Source: Palsa-506 sp963707065
GTDB lineage: Bacteria > Actinomycetota > Actinomycetes > Streptosporangiales > Streptosporangiaceae
DNA: 64,000 nt
Direction of reading: 5' to 3'
Assembly: GCA_963707065.1 (NCBI GenBank)
Contig: CAVPPJ010000008.1
Location: forward strand, 124,001-188,000
Below, piece after piece: positions 51,043 to 59,790 of the stretch; the stretch's first letter is position 1, and every line of letters starts with the position of its first letter. A model generated the notes under the pieces. That model did not search any database. It saw only the letters and a list, made by a program, of their open reading frames with translations, and had not been told where the DNA came from. The position numbers and the translations under genes are program-made.

Positions 51043-52116
51043 CTAGAGCTCCACGACGTCAGCAACCACGCCGGTGATGTTGTCCGGGCCGCCGCCCTGG
51101 ATGGCCAGGTCAATCAGCTGCCGGACCACGTCGTCGGGGTCGGCGACCGTGCTCAGCACCTGCCGGAGCTGCTCCGTGCTCAGCACGTCGTGCAGGCCGT
51201 CCGAGCACAGCAGGTAGCGGTCGCCCGCCATGGCGTCATGCAGCTGCAGGTCGGGCTCGGACTGCTTGCCGTCGATGGCCCGCAGCAGCAGCGACCGCTG
51301 GGGATGCGAGGCGGCCTCGGCCGGGGTGAGACGGCCCTCGTCGACCAGCGTCTGCACCAGGGTGTGGTCGTGCGTGATCTGGAAAAGCTCGCCGTCCCTG
51401 AGCAGGTAGGCCCGCGAGTCGCCGATGTGGACGAGCGCAAGCTGGGAGCCGGACCAGAGCATCGCGGTCAGCGTGGTGCCGAGGCCCTGGAGCGACGGAT
51501 CGGTCTCCACGATGTGCTGCAGCGACTCGTTGGCCTGGTGAACGGCGTGCTCGAGGGCGTTCAGCAGTTCGCCAGCTGGCAGCTCGGCGTCGAGCGGTTT
51601 CAGCGCCGCGATGGCGGCGGCGCTGGCGACCTCGCCCCCCGCATGGCCGCCGAGGCCGTCGGCGACCGCGAGCAGCCGCGCGCCCGCGTAGGCCGAGTCC
51701 TCGTTCAGCTCGCGGTGCAAGCCGATGTCCGAACGCACGGCATAGCGGATTCCGAGGGTCTTGTGCGCGTCAAGCATGGCAGCGTCCTTCCCGGACAGGT
51801 AGTCGATGAGAAAGCCGGCCAGGTCCCGCCGGGCCGCCGTGGCGGACTCGATACCGGACCAGTATGCCGAGACCTCGCGGGCGGCCGACGCGTGCGGCAG
51901 CTCGCATACCACGCGGATCCGGGCAAGCGGCATGCCGAGCCGCCGCAGCCACGCCAGCAGGCGGGCATGCTCCAGCTGGTCGGGGTGATAGAACCGGTAG
52001 CCGGATACCGGGTCGACGTGAGCCGGCCGCAGCAGGCCGAGCTCGTCGTAGAGGCGCAGCGCCTTCGGTGACAGCCGCGCTGCCCTCGCGAACGAGCCGA
52101 TCGTCAGCAGGTCCAT
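51043..52116 (-). CDS. MerR-type HTH fused to PP2C protein phosphatase
   Basis: A 357-residue two-domain protein. Residues 1-115 are a MerR winged helix: MDLLTIGSFARAARLSPKAL, RLYDELGLLRPAHVDPVSGY, then a dimerisation coiled-coil. Residues about 128-355 are a PP2C Ser/Thr phosphatase: GLHRELNEDSAYAG, LLAVADGLGGHAGGEVAS (metal-binding D-G-x-x-G-H), LALVHIGDSRAYLLRDGELF, CSDGLHDVL and GGPDNITGVV. It starts 17 bases before the trpS leader, same strand. It would link dephosphorylation, probably of Ser/Thr kinase substrates, to a DNA-binding domain. A start further upstream (52272) is possible but unsupported by similarity. Confidence 0.85.
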   Translation of the reverse strand: MDLLTIGSFARAARLSPKALRLYDELGLLRPAHVDPVSGYRFYHPDQLEHARLLAWLRRLGMPLARIRVVCELPHASAAREVSAYWSGIESATAARRDLAGFLIDYLSGKDAAMLDAHKTLGIRYAVRSDIGLHRELNEDSAYAGARLLAVADGLGGHAGGEVASAAAIAALKPLDAELPAGELLNALEHAVHQANESLQHIVETDPSLQGLGTTLTAMLWSGSQLALVHIGDSRAYLLRDGELFQITHDHTLVQTLVDEGRLTPAEAASHPQRSLLLRAIDGKQSEPDLQLHDAMAGDRYLLCSDGLHDVLSTEQLRQVLSTVADPDDVVRQLIDLAIQGGGPDNITGVVADVVEL

Positions 52117-52253
52117 GCTCGCCTTTCTGGCGCCGGGCAGGCGGCCCGGCTGACCACAGGCTGCGGCTTCCCCCAGGGACAAGGTCAAATCCGCCGCCTC
52201 GGCGTGCCTACCAGGGTCGCACGGCCCGGCCGCCGCCGCGGCCGGGCCCGGCA

Positions 52254-52835
52254 CTAGCCGGCCGCCATCCATGGCGCGGCCCAGGCCACGTCGAGCAGCT
52301 CAGGCCGCTGCAGGTAGCCGATCATCAGCTGCACGGCCGGGCTGACATCGCTGGTCAGCCGGAAGCATTCGGCCGCGGAGCGGCAGCGGGCCGGGGAGAA
52401 CCGGCGGGCCAGCGCGACCACCTCATCGGCCAGGCCCGGCAGTTCGCTGGCGTCGCCGGGATCGAGCTGCCACGGCTTGCCGTTCGCCGCGGCGCCGGCG
52501 CTGCTGATCTGGTCACCGAGCCAGCGCCAGGGATCCGCCGTCAGCGCTGGGTCCCAGACCCGGCCGGATGGCTCGTTGCCGGAGAACTCCGGGTGGTAAT
52601 GCGCGGCGCCGAAGCTGCCGGGCTCGTCGCCGTGACGGTCGAAGAGGTCCGCCCGCCAGAGCGGCCGGTCGGCCGCGATGAGCTGCGCGGCCGACTCGCT
52701 GCCGCGATGCGTGCCCGGGGCCAGCTCACGCAACTCGATCCGGGCACCGTGCTCCATCGATGCGTCATCCAGGTCGATCTCGAACCAGTGCCGCACGATC
52801 AGCGCGGAATGCGACAGGGCGAGGATATGCAGCAC
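52254..52835 (-). CDS. Hypothetical protein
   Basis: A 193-residue protein, ATG 52835 (MLHILALSHSALIVRHWFEI). It is acidic and histidine-containing (HYHPEFSGNEPSGRVWDPAL) with a DPWRWLGDQI tract and no transmembrane segment or signal peptide. Third-position bias is strong, so it is a real gene. I do not recognise a family. It lies 137 bases upstream of the MerR-PP2C gene on the same strand and may be cotranscribed with it. Confidence 0.75.
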   Translation of the reverse strand: MLHILALSHSALIVRHWFEIDLDDASMEHGARIELRELAPGTHRGSESAAQLIAADRPLWRADLFDRHGDEPGSFGAAHYHPEFSGNEPSGRVWDPALTADPWRWLGDQISSAGAAANGKPWQLDPGDASELPGLADEVVALARRFSPARCRSAAECFRLTSDVSPAVQLMIGYLQRPELLDVAWAAPWMAAG

Positions 52836-53115
52836 GGTGCCTCCCAGGTCCGCTGGTCAGGCCGCCGGCACCGGGATTTCAGGGCGGCTCGCCCGGCACC
52901 CTGGCCGGCAACTGCCAGTAAGCATCTCACCGGCGGCCATCCGGTGCCCGCGGCACCAGCGGTCATCGGTCGCCGCCGCATGCCGGGCAGCCGCTGCGGC
53001 GCGGGTGCCCGATGACGACCGGCTCACCCGCACGCAGGCACTCCCCAGCACGCACCGTGCCGCCGGGTACGGGCGCGGCGGTGGATGCGCCGCGGCCGCC
53101 GTTATTTTCCAAGCT

Positions 53116-53652
53116 CTAACGAATAACGCGATAGTCGACGAGCAGGTAGCCAGTCGGTGAGATCTCGCTTCGGATCGATTCGAGCTGAATCGATGGCAAG
53201 CCGTCGAGGAGTCGTCGTCCGCGGCCGGCGATCCTCGGCGCTATCACGAGCCTGAGTTCGTCGACAACGTCGGCGGCGAGCAGCGCCTGCGCGACCGAGA
53301 TACTTGCGTGGACGCCGACATCGCCGCCGCGCTGCTGCTTGAGATCCCGAACGAATTCGACCAGCCCGCCGTCGAGCACCGTCGCATTGGCCCAATCTCG
53401 GTCAAGGGGCGTCGATGTCGCGACATACTTCGTGACCCCGTTGATGAATGTCGCGAATGGCTGGATCTGGCTGCTTGGCCAGAACTGCGCCCACTCGGTA
53501 TAGCTACGGCGGCCGAGAATGACCGCGTCCTGTGTCGCGATCACAGCGGCAAGGTTGGCGTCCATCGCGTCGTCCCAGTCGGCGAAGAAACTATCTGGGT
53601 CCTCGGCCACCCCGTCGAGGGACAACAACTCGTACACGACGATCTTCCGCAC
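53116..53652 (-). CDS. Dihydrofolate reductase-like (RibD C-terminal) family protein
   Basis: A 178-residue RibD_C/DHFR-superfamily protein: RKIVVYELLSLDGVAEDPDS, LGRRSYTEWAQFWPS, VLDGGLVEFVRDLKQQRGGD and HASISVAQALLAADVVDELRL, VIAPRIAGRGRRL. These small actinobacterial proteins bind NADPH; substrates are mostly unknown, true DHFR activity being unlikely. GTG 53652 is preferred since GGAGG lies eight bases upstream; GTG 53661 overlaps that site. Third positions are less GC-biased than in neighbours, suggesting more recent acquisition. Confidence 0.85.
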   Translation of the reverse strand: MRKIVVYELLSLDGVAEDPDSFFADWDDAMDANLAAVIATQDAVILGRRSYTEWAQFWPSSQIQPFATFINGVTKYVATSTPLDRDWANATVLDGGLVEFVRDLKQQRGGDVGVHASISVAQALLAADVVDELRLVIAPRIAGRGRRLLDGLPSIQLESIRSEISPTGYLLVDYRVIR

Positions 53653-53821
53653 GCCCTGCACCTCCGATTGGTCTCGATGCTTCTAGTTGACTGATCAAGC
53701 CGCCGAAACTCATCGCTGCGACGTGATCGATGGCCTGTTTCGACACGCCGGAGCCGCAGCCACGCCGGTGGCGGCTGCTCGGCGCCAAGCCCCCGGGCCG
53801 CTGGCCGTGGCGCTTGGTTTT

Positions 53822-54853
53822 CTATCCGACGGAATCCGGGTCCGACCGGTCGGCCGCTAGGCCAAGCGCCCGCATGGCCTTACGGTAGGCAACGGCGACG
53901 ACATCGAATTTCAGGTGCAGTTCCGCGGCAAGGTCGAATGGCACGCGGCCGGGCCGTTGCGACTCAACGATCACCTGGTCCTGACCGAAGATCGTGTTCT
54001 CGAATTCCTGGATGACCTGAGCGGACTGGCCGAAATTGTAGTTGCGGCCGATGACCACGTAGCCGGCGCAACGGTCCGCTGCCACCGGCTGCGCGGCGAA
54101 CAGGTAGACCATGCCGCGCTGGCCGCCCCAGTCCAGCCGCAGCGTGATGGTGTAGGGCAAGTGCAGCTCATACCGGCTGCGACGCTCCGGCGGCGTTGCC
54201 TGCTCATTGCCGAATACGGGAAAGTCGTCGGTGTTGGCAGCCTCGGGCCGGACGATCGAGTAACGCAGCACATGGCCATCGGTAAGCACCTCATGCCGTG
54301 GCACGACAGGGCGCGCCGGATCGCCGAGTAGCCCCGGATGCACCCAGGGGAAATGGCCGAAGTCGGTAAAGTTCTCGACCTGCCTGGCAGCGTCAGACTG
54401 CCATCGATAGGGCCCGGCCGACACGATGGCCCAGCTGTCATCTTCCAGTTCGGGAACTTCTGGCAGCGGCCAGCGTGCCTCTTGCAGGGCGACCCAGATG
54501 AGACCGTAGCGTTCCTGGACCTTGAACGCGGGAACCCGCGCCTTGGCGGGCACCCGGGCGGGATCCTCCAGCTGCGGAATCGCCACGCACCGGCCATCGG
54601 CAGCGTAGCGCCAGCCATGGTACGGGCAGACGATCTCATCACCGCTGACCTGGCCGAGCGAAAGGGCAGTGCCCCGGTGCACGCACAGATCCGACATTGC
54701 CCGCGGCTCGCCGCCCGGGCCGCGCCATAGCACCAGGGATTCACCCAGCAGTTCAGCGGGCGCGGGCGTGCTGCCGACCTCGCTGCTGTAGGCCACCGGG
54801 TGCCAGCACGCCCGCTGCGCCTGCAAGTCTGCGTAGACCCCGGGAGCCGTCAC
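53822..54853 (-). CDS. Rieske non-heme iron ring-hydroxylating oxygenase (VanA/PobA-like)
   Basis: A 343-residue oxygenase component. The Rieske cluster ligands are CVHRG (Cys-x-His) and CPYHGW (Cys-x-x-His), spaced as in the family, about residues 57-82. The mononuclear iron site is ENFTDFGHFPWVHPGLLG (Asp/His/His), about residues 165-182. It lacks a reductase neighbour, so electrons must come from elsewhere. VanA-like members demethylate methoxylated aromatics or hydroxylate other rings; the substrate is not inferable. GTG start at 54853. Confidence 0.88.
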   Translation of the reverse strand: MTAPGVYADLQAQRACWHPVAYSSEVGSTPAPAELLGESLVLWRGPGGEPRAMSDLCVHRGTALSLGQVSGDEIVCPYHGWRYAADGRCVAIPQLEDPARVPAKARVPAFKVQERYGLIWVALQEARWPLPEVPELEDDSWAIVSAGPYRWQSDAARQVENFTDFGHFPWVHPGLLGDPARPVVPRHEVLTDGHVLRYSIVRPEAANTDDFPVFGNEQATPPERRSRYELHLPYTITLRLDWGGQRGMVYLFAAQPVAADRCAGYVVIGRNYNFGQSAQVIQEFENTIFGQDQVIVESQRPGRVPFDLAAELHLKFDVVAVAYRKAMRALGLAADRSDPDSVG

Positions 54854-55327
54854 GCCTGCCTCCGCCCCGCCGCAGCGTCACCGGTCTCGCGGGAACCTGC
54901 CCCGCGGTCGGCCATGCGGCCCTGTCTGGAGGCTAGCTGGCGTCACGCCCGATGGCGACAGGCAAGCAGGTCATACTGGTGCAGAGCGGCCGGCCCGGCA
55001 TCATTTCGCGCGGCGGCCGGCCAGGATGGGGCCAGCCGCTCACGCGGCCCTCAGGCACCCCCTCGCGGCCCATTCCGGCAGTCCGAGCGACCCATTCCGG
55101 CAGTCCGGGCGGCACTCTCCGGCACTCCGGGCGACCCTCTCCGGCACTCCGGGCGACCCACTCCGGCACTCCGGGCGGCACTCTTCAGGCGCTCTCCGCT
55201 AACCGGAGGATTGTAATGATCAAGTCACTATTCGCAACCAACGGTCTTGTGCTCAGTGCCGGGTCTGGGGCATGCTGGCACGCGGTCAGACGTCGCGAAT
55301 TGTCAAGAGCGGGAGCATCCCGGTTTG
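54854..55327. other. Intergenic region with 22-bp tandem repeats before the Tad locus
   Basis: Holds five 22-base repeats (55071-55180) and, at 55205-55216, a strong ribosome site (ACCGGAGGA) with ATG 55216. The frame from that ATG (MIKSLFATNG...) runs into the lipoprotein gene in another frame and soon loses coding character, so it is not called as a gene, though it could be a short peptide or a displaced start of the lipoprotein. Confidence 0.5.
55071..55180 (+). repeat. Five 22-bp tandem repeats
   Basis: Units of the form CTCTCCGGCACTCCGGGCGA plus two further bases, five in a row at 55071, 55093, 55115, 55137 and 55159, with variation mostly in the first three and last four bases. Function unknown. 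Confidence 0.85.
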
Positions 55328-55984
55328 ATGTCAAGCTTTACCCGCGCGAGCCGGCCGCTGGCCGGCCCGCGGAAGCCGTCCTTACGCCCGCGCTGCGAGC
55401 GGGCAGCCGCCCGGTGCCCGGGCACCAGTCCGGGCCGGGCTGGCCGGCTGGCCCTGGCCGCAGCCGCGCCGGCGCTCGCGCTGGCGGCCGCCGGGTGCGC
55501 GGGCCAGGCCAGCGTGCCGCTGCCGCCCAAGGCGGCGGCCGTGCTGAGGTCACCGGCCCAGGTCGCTGACCGGCTCAGCCCGCGCCAGCAGGTCATGGCC
55601 GCATACGCCGGCTACTGGCAGGCCAGCGACGCCGCGGTCAATGCGGGCAGCGCCGGGCCGGCCCGCCGGCTGCTGGCCCGATATGTCCCGGCCACCGCCA
55701 TTCCCGACCTGATCGCCGCGCTCAGGCAGGACTGGGACACCCATTCCGTCATCGACGGAAACCCGGTCCTGCACATAGTGAGCGTCACGGTGCGGCAGCG
55801 GCGGGCGACCGTGCACGACTGCGTCGATCTCAGCCACGCCGGCCTGAAGAACGCGCGCACCGGCGCCGTCCTCCCGCACAGCTTCGGCAACGCGCGGGCC
55901 AACTACTACGCCAATCTCGTCCTGCGCGGCGGCAGGTGGCTTGTCAGCAACATCGTCCCGGTGGTGGCGTCATGCGATTCGTGA
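55328..55984 (+). CDS. Predicted lipoprotein, first gene of the Tad locus
   Basis: About 218 residues from ATG 55328. An Arg-rich start is followed by a hydrophobic run ending in the lipobox LAAAGC (Cys about residue 58), so the lipoprotein signal starts unusually late; a later start may be the true one. The mature part contains an NTF2-like accessory-domain text: QQVMAAYAGYWQASDAAVNA, VIDGNPVLHIVSVTVRQRRA, VLRGGRWLVSNIVPV. Ends 13 bases inside the next gene. Probably an envelope component of the pilus operon; function not known. Confidence 0.75.
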   Translation: MSSFTRASRPLAGPRKPSLRPRCERAAARCPGTSPGRAGRLALAAAAPALALAAAGCAGQASVPLPPKAAAVLRSPAQVADRLSPRQQVMAAYAGYWQASDAAVNAGSAGPARRLLARYVPATAIPDLIAALRQDWDTHSVIDGNPVLHIVSVTVRQRRATVHDCVDLSHAGLKNARTGAVLPHSFGNARANYYANLVLRGGRWLVSNIVPVVASCDS

Positions 55985-56832
55985 GGCACCTAGCACTGGC
56001 CATTTCGATCGCGGCCGTGATCATCCTGCAGGCAGTGCCGCCGGCCTCGGCGGGCGGGCCGCCGCCGGGCTGCCGCGTGGTCCGGACGCCCACCGGCTGG
56101 GTGGTCGTCTGCGGCAACGGCGGCAGCGGGCCCGGCGGCCCGGGTGGCGGCGGCGGGGGCGGCGGCGGCGGGGGCGGCGGCGATAGCTGCAAGCTCTTCC
56201 CGCTGCCGGCCGGTTACCCGGATCCCTACCCGGCGCCGAAGGGCGACAAGTGGATGTGGCTGGTCTGCCAGGTCACCGAGCAGACCGGGATCGTCCTGGT
56301 GCCCACCGGGTCCACCACCGCGAATCCCGGCGTGACGCCCCAGGAGCTGCTGCAATGGGCGCTCGCGGACTTGTCCGTGCCGCACCCCGCGCCGGTCACC
56401 GCGCCGCCGCCCGGGCATGCCGGGCTGGTCGGGCTGCCTGAATGGGTGTGGCTGCCGGCCAGCCAGTGGCGTCCGGTGACCGCGCAAGTCTCGGTCGGCC
56501 CGGTGTGGGCCAAGGTGACCGCGGTGCCCGGTCAGATGACGATCTCGCCCGGCGGCGGGCTTCCCGACACATCGTGCACCGGCCCGGGGACCGCGTACGA
56601 TCCGCGGCTGCCGGCCAGCGCGCAGCACACCGACTGCTCCTACACCTACGCCCAGTCATCTGCGCTCCAGCCAGGGCACGCCTACCAGGCATCCGTGACC
56701 GTGACCTGGACGGCGACCTGGACAGGATCGGGCGGCGCGGGCGGCGCGGTGAACCCGCCGCTGCGGGAGACCACCGGCTTCGGTGTCCGGATCGGCGAGG
56801 GCCAGGCGCTGGTGACAGGAGGCAGCCAGTGA
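55972..56832 (+). CDS. Exported glycine-rich protein of the Tad locus
   Basis: A 286-residue protein with a clear Sec signal peptide: MRFVRHLALAISIAAVIILQ, then AVPPASAGG (AxA cleavage near residue 27). A 13-residue glycine run follows (residues about 57-69), then a Cys- and Trp-containing beta-rich domain (LVCQVTEQTGIVLVP, PEWVWLPASQWRPVTAQVSV). Overlaps both neighbours by a few bases, so it belongs to the pilus operon. No named family recognised; secreted or wall-associated. Confidence 0.75.
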   Translation: MRFVRHLALAISIAAVIILQAVPPASAGGPPPGCRVVRTPTGWVVVCGNGGSGPGGPGGGGGGGGGGGGGDSCKLFPLPAGYPDPYPAPKGDKWMWLVCQVTEQTGIVLVPTGSTTANPGVTPQELLQWALADLSVPHPAPVTAPPPGHAGLVGLPEWVWLPASQWRPVTAQVSVGPVWAKVTAVPGQMTISPGGGLPDTSCTGPGTAYDPRLPASAQHTDCSYTYAQSSALQPGHAYQASVTVTWTATWTGSGGAGGAVNPPLRETTGFGVRIGEGQALVTGGSQ

Positions 56833-57551
56833 GCACTGACCACCCGGTGCCCGGCTTCGGCACCGCCTACCACCCCGAGCCGGAGCTACCGCCCAATGGC
56901 AGCGGCACGGTGCCGCCGCTCGGCCAGCTGCGCGGCCTGCCGCGCCGCCGCCGCCCCGCGATGATCGCGCTGGCGGTTGCCCTGGTCGGGGCCGGAGTAC
57001 TGGTCAGCGCCGGTCTCTACCAGCGGGCGAACCACCAGGTCCCGGTTGTGCTGGTGACCACCGCCGTGCCCGCTGGCGCGGTGATCACCTCCGCTGACCT
57101 GGCGACCACGACCGTCGCGGCGGGCCCGGGGATCAAGCTCATCCCGGGCCGCCAGCTGCAGCAGGTCGTCGGGCACGTCGCCGCCACGTCGCTGGAGCCG
57201 GGAACGCTGCTGGCCGCATCGGAGCTGACCACAGCTCAGCCCCCGGCGCGAGGCCAGCGGCTTGTCCCGGTCCCGGTCCGGCCGGCCACCCTGCCGGCCA
57301 GCGGGCTGTTCCCCGGTGACCAGGTGCTGGCGGTCGCCACCCCCGGCGCGCAGGGGCAGGCGGGAACCGCCGGGACCGCGCCCGTACTGACCGCGCCGGT
57401 CCCCGGCGTGGTCGAGAAGGTCAGCACGGTCCCGGACGAAGACGGCTTCGATGTCGTTGACCTGCTGGTGCCGGACTCAGGCGCGATCGGGCTCGCGGAG
57501 CAGGCATCGACCGGCCAGATCGCCCTCATCGTTACCCAGCGGAGCCCTTGA
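56829..57551 (+). CDS. SAF-domain protein (CpaB/RcpC-like)
   Basis: A 240-residue protein with an N-terminal anchor helix (PAMIALAVALVGAGVLVSAG, residues about 43-63) and a SAF domain: VLVTTAVPAGAVITSADLAT, then TSLEPGTLLAASELT. CpaB/RcpC proteins assist Flp pilus assembly in the envelope. GTG 56829 overlaps the previous stop; its own stop overlaps the next ATG (TGATG). Position just before the TadZ/TadA genes matches cpaB in other Tad loci. Confidence 0.85.
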   Translation: MSTDHPVPGFGTAYHPEPELPPNGSGTVPPLGQLRGLPRRRRPAMIALAVALVGAGVLVSAGLYQRANHQVPVVLVTTAVPAGAVITSADLATTTVAAGPGIKLIPGRQLQQVVGHVAATSLEPGTLLAASELTTAQPPARGQRLVPVPVRPATLPASGLFPGDQVLAVATPGAQGQAGTAGTAPVLTAPVPGVVEKVSTVPDEDGFDVVDLLVPDSGAIGLAEQASTGQIALIVTQRSP

Positions 57552-58375
57552 TGGCGCTGTTCGCGCTCGTGTCGGCGGGCGGCTCACCCGGCGTGACAAC
57601 CTCGGCGCTCGCGCTCGCGCTCGGCTGGCCGTCCCAGGTCATCCTCGCCGAATGCGATCCCAGCGGCGGCGACATCCTGGCCGGCCTGTTCGCCGGTCAC
57701 GTGCCGGCCACCCGCGGACTGCTGAACCTGGCGTTCGACGCGGGCCGCAGCGCGGACGCCGCCGCACGCGGCCTGTGGCCGCAGCTGATCGAGCTGGACG
57801 ACGCCCACCAGCGGATGCTGCTCGCCGGGATCTCCGACCCGCGGCAGGGTGCCGGGCTCGCGCTGGCCTGGCCCGCGCTGGCCACCGCGTTCTCCTGCAT
57901 TCCGGCGGACGTCATCGCTGACTGCGGCCGCCTCGACGCCGGCCAGGGGCCGCTGCCCGTACTGACCGCCGCGAGCGCCGTGGTCCTGGTCATGCGCCCG
58001 TCGCTGCGGCAGGTCGCCAGGGCGCGGCCGCGGATCGAGATGCTCGGCCAGCTCCTCGGCGGGCTGCAGCGGGTCACGCTGCTGCTGGCCGGGGAGGGGA
58101 CCCATGCCCCCCGCGAGGTCGCCAAGGCCCTGGGCGTGCCGGTCACCGGCACGCTGCCCTACGACCGGAAGACCGCCAGCGTGCTCTCGGACGGCGCCGG
58201 CAGCCGGCGGGGGCTGACCGCCCGGCCGCTGCTGCGGGCAGCGGCCGTCACCGGCCGGGCGCTGCGCGGCCTGGCGGCAGCCACCGGCCAGGATCCCGCC
58301 TTCGCGCCGCCTGCCCCCGCGGCCCGTGACCTGGCCGAGCCCGGTCAGGCGGCCGGGCTGGGGCCGCCGCCATGA
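57551..58375 (+). CDS. TadZ/CpaE-like MinD-superfamily protein with degenerate P-loop
   Basis: A 274-residue protein of the ParA/MinD fold that normally places the Tad machine at a cell site. The N-terminus is FALVSAGGSPGVTTSALALA where active members have KGGVGKTT: the P-loop lysine before TT is replaced by valine, so ATP hydrolysis is doubtful. ILAECDPSGGD matches the Walker A' /DxD strand and VIADCGRLDAGQGP the Walker B region. Ends in a proline-rich tail. Followed by tadA with an ATGA overlap. Confidence 0.82.
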   Translation: MALFALVSAGGSPGVTTSALALALGWPSQVILAECDPSGGDILAGLFAGHVPATRGLLNLAFDAGRSADAAARGLWPQLIELDDAHQRMLLAGISDPRQGAGLALAWPALATAFSCIPADVIADCGRLDAGQGPLPVLTAASAVVLVMRPSLRQVARARPRIEMLGQLLGGLQRVTLLLAGEGTHAPREVAKALGVPVTGTLPYDRKTASVLSDGAGSRRGLTARPLLRAAAVTGRALRGLAAATGQDPAFAPPAPAARDLAEPGQAAGLGPPP

Positions 58376-59790
58376 CCGAGCTGCGCTGGCCGATCACGGC
58401 GCAGCCGGACGGGCCGCGACCGGCTCCAGCACCGGCGCTTGCGCCCGCGGAGGCCGCGCTCGGCCCGCCGCGGCGGGCCGCCGGCGGTCCTGCGGACCCG
58501 CGCCTGCAACGCGGCGTGGCCGAGATCCACGCCATGGTCGCCAGCCGGCTTGAGGACGGCGCGCCGCCGGAGACGATCCTGCCGCTGATCAGGGACGCCG
58601 CCAGGGTCTGGGCTGAACGGCAGGTCAGAGCGGGCGCGCCGGTCCCGTCACCGGCGGACCGGGAGGCCCTGGCGCAGGCCGTGTACGACCAGCGGTACGG
58701 CCTCGGGCCGCTGGCCAGCTACCTGCGGGACCCGGCCGTGGAGAACATCGACATCAACGGGTGCGATCAGGTCTGGGTGACCTACTCCACCGGGGAGCGG
58801 GTGATGGCGCCGCCCGTCGCCGCCAGCGATGAGGCCCTGATCGACATGATCCGCAACTGGGCGGCCCGCGGCGGCCAGACCGCGCGGGATTTCTCGGCCG
58901 GCGCGCCGCTCGTGAACGTCGCGCTCACCGGCGGCGCGAGGATGACCGCCACCATGGCGGTGACACCGCGGCCGTGCGTGTCGCTACGCCGGCACGGCCA
59001 TCTCGATGTGAACCTCGCGAAACTGGTTCAGCTCGGCACTGTCGATCCGGCGGTAGCCGCGTTCCTGGCCGCGGCGGTCAGGAGCCGCTGCAACATCGTC
59101 ATCACCGGCGGCGTGAACGCGGGAAAGACCACGCTGCTGCGCGCGCTGGCGGGCGAGATCCCGCCCGGCGAGCGGGTCGCCACCCTGGAGTCCGAGTACG
59201 AGCTTTTCCTGCACGACATGCCCGGCCACCCGGACGTGATCGCGTTCGAGGCCAGGGAGCCGAATTCGGAGGGCGTCGGCGCCATCTCGCTGCATGACCT
59301 GGTAGCGCATGCGCTCCGGCACAATCCGCAGCGCATCCTGGTCGGCGAGGTCCGGCGGTCGGAGATCATGCCGATGCTGGAGGCGATGAACTCGGGCCAG
59401 GACGGCTCGATGTGCACGCTGCACGCCAACTCGCCGGGTGAGGCATTCGACCGCATCCTGATCCTCAGCCTGCGTGGCGGGCTGGCCCTCGCCGAGCGCG
59501 CGATTCACGTGCTCGTCGGCATGGCCGTGGACCTGATCGTGCATGTGCGCAAGCGGTACGACGGCAAGCGGACGCTGCGGTACGTGTCCGAGATACTCGA
59601 GGTCATGCCGCCGGGCGACACCGACCGGCCGTCCGTCAACCGGCTGTTCCTGCCCAGCGGGCCAGCCGGCCTGGCGGTCGCCGCCCACACCCCGTCGCCG
59701 CGGATGCTGGCCAGGCTCCAGGCGGCCGGCTTCCAGGCTGCGGCGCTCGACCGGCAGCGCGCCATGGCCCGGGCGGAGGGCTGGCGATGA
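58372..59790 (+). CDS. tadA: Tad pilus assembly ATPase
   Basis: Secretion ATPase that powers Flp pilus assembly (CpaF/TadA). 472 residues; NIVITGGVNAGKTTLLRAL is the Walker A, ATLESEYELFLHDMPGHPDV the Asp box, RILVGEVRRSEIMPMLEAMN the Walker B, and SGQDGSMCTLHANSPGEAFD the His box. N-terminal domain includes RYGLGPLASYLRDPAVENID. Coupled to the genes on both sides by 4-base overlaps. Confidence 0.95.
   Translation: MTELRWPITAQPDGPRPAPAPALAPAEAALGPPRRAAGGPADPRLQRGVAEIHAMVASRLEDGAPPETILPLIRDAARVWAERQVRAGAPVPSPADREALAQAVYDQRYGLGPLASYLRDPAVENIDINGCDQVWVTYSTGERVMAPPVAASDEALIDMIRNWAARGGQTARDFSAGAPLVNVALTGGARMTATMAVTPRPCVSLRRHGHLDVNLAKLVQLGTVDPAVAAFLAAAVRSRCNIVITGGVNAGKTTLLRALAGEIPPGERVATLESEYELFLHDMPGHPDVIAFEAREPNSEGVGAISLHDLVAHALRHNPQRILVGEVRRSEIMPMLEAMNSGQDGSMCTLHANSPGEAFDRILILSLRGGLALAERAIHVLVGMAVDLIVHVRKRYDGKRTLRYVSEILEVMPPGDTDRPSVNRLFLPSGPAGLAVAAHTPSPRMLARLQAAGFQAAALDRQRAMARAEGWR

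Noticed and set aside
55216..55569. Frame from ATG 55216 with a strong ribosome site (MIKSLFATNG...)
   Set aside because: It overlaps the lipoprotein gene in another frame and becomes Arg/Gly/Ala-rich shadow sequence. Kept only as a note in the intergenic entry.
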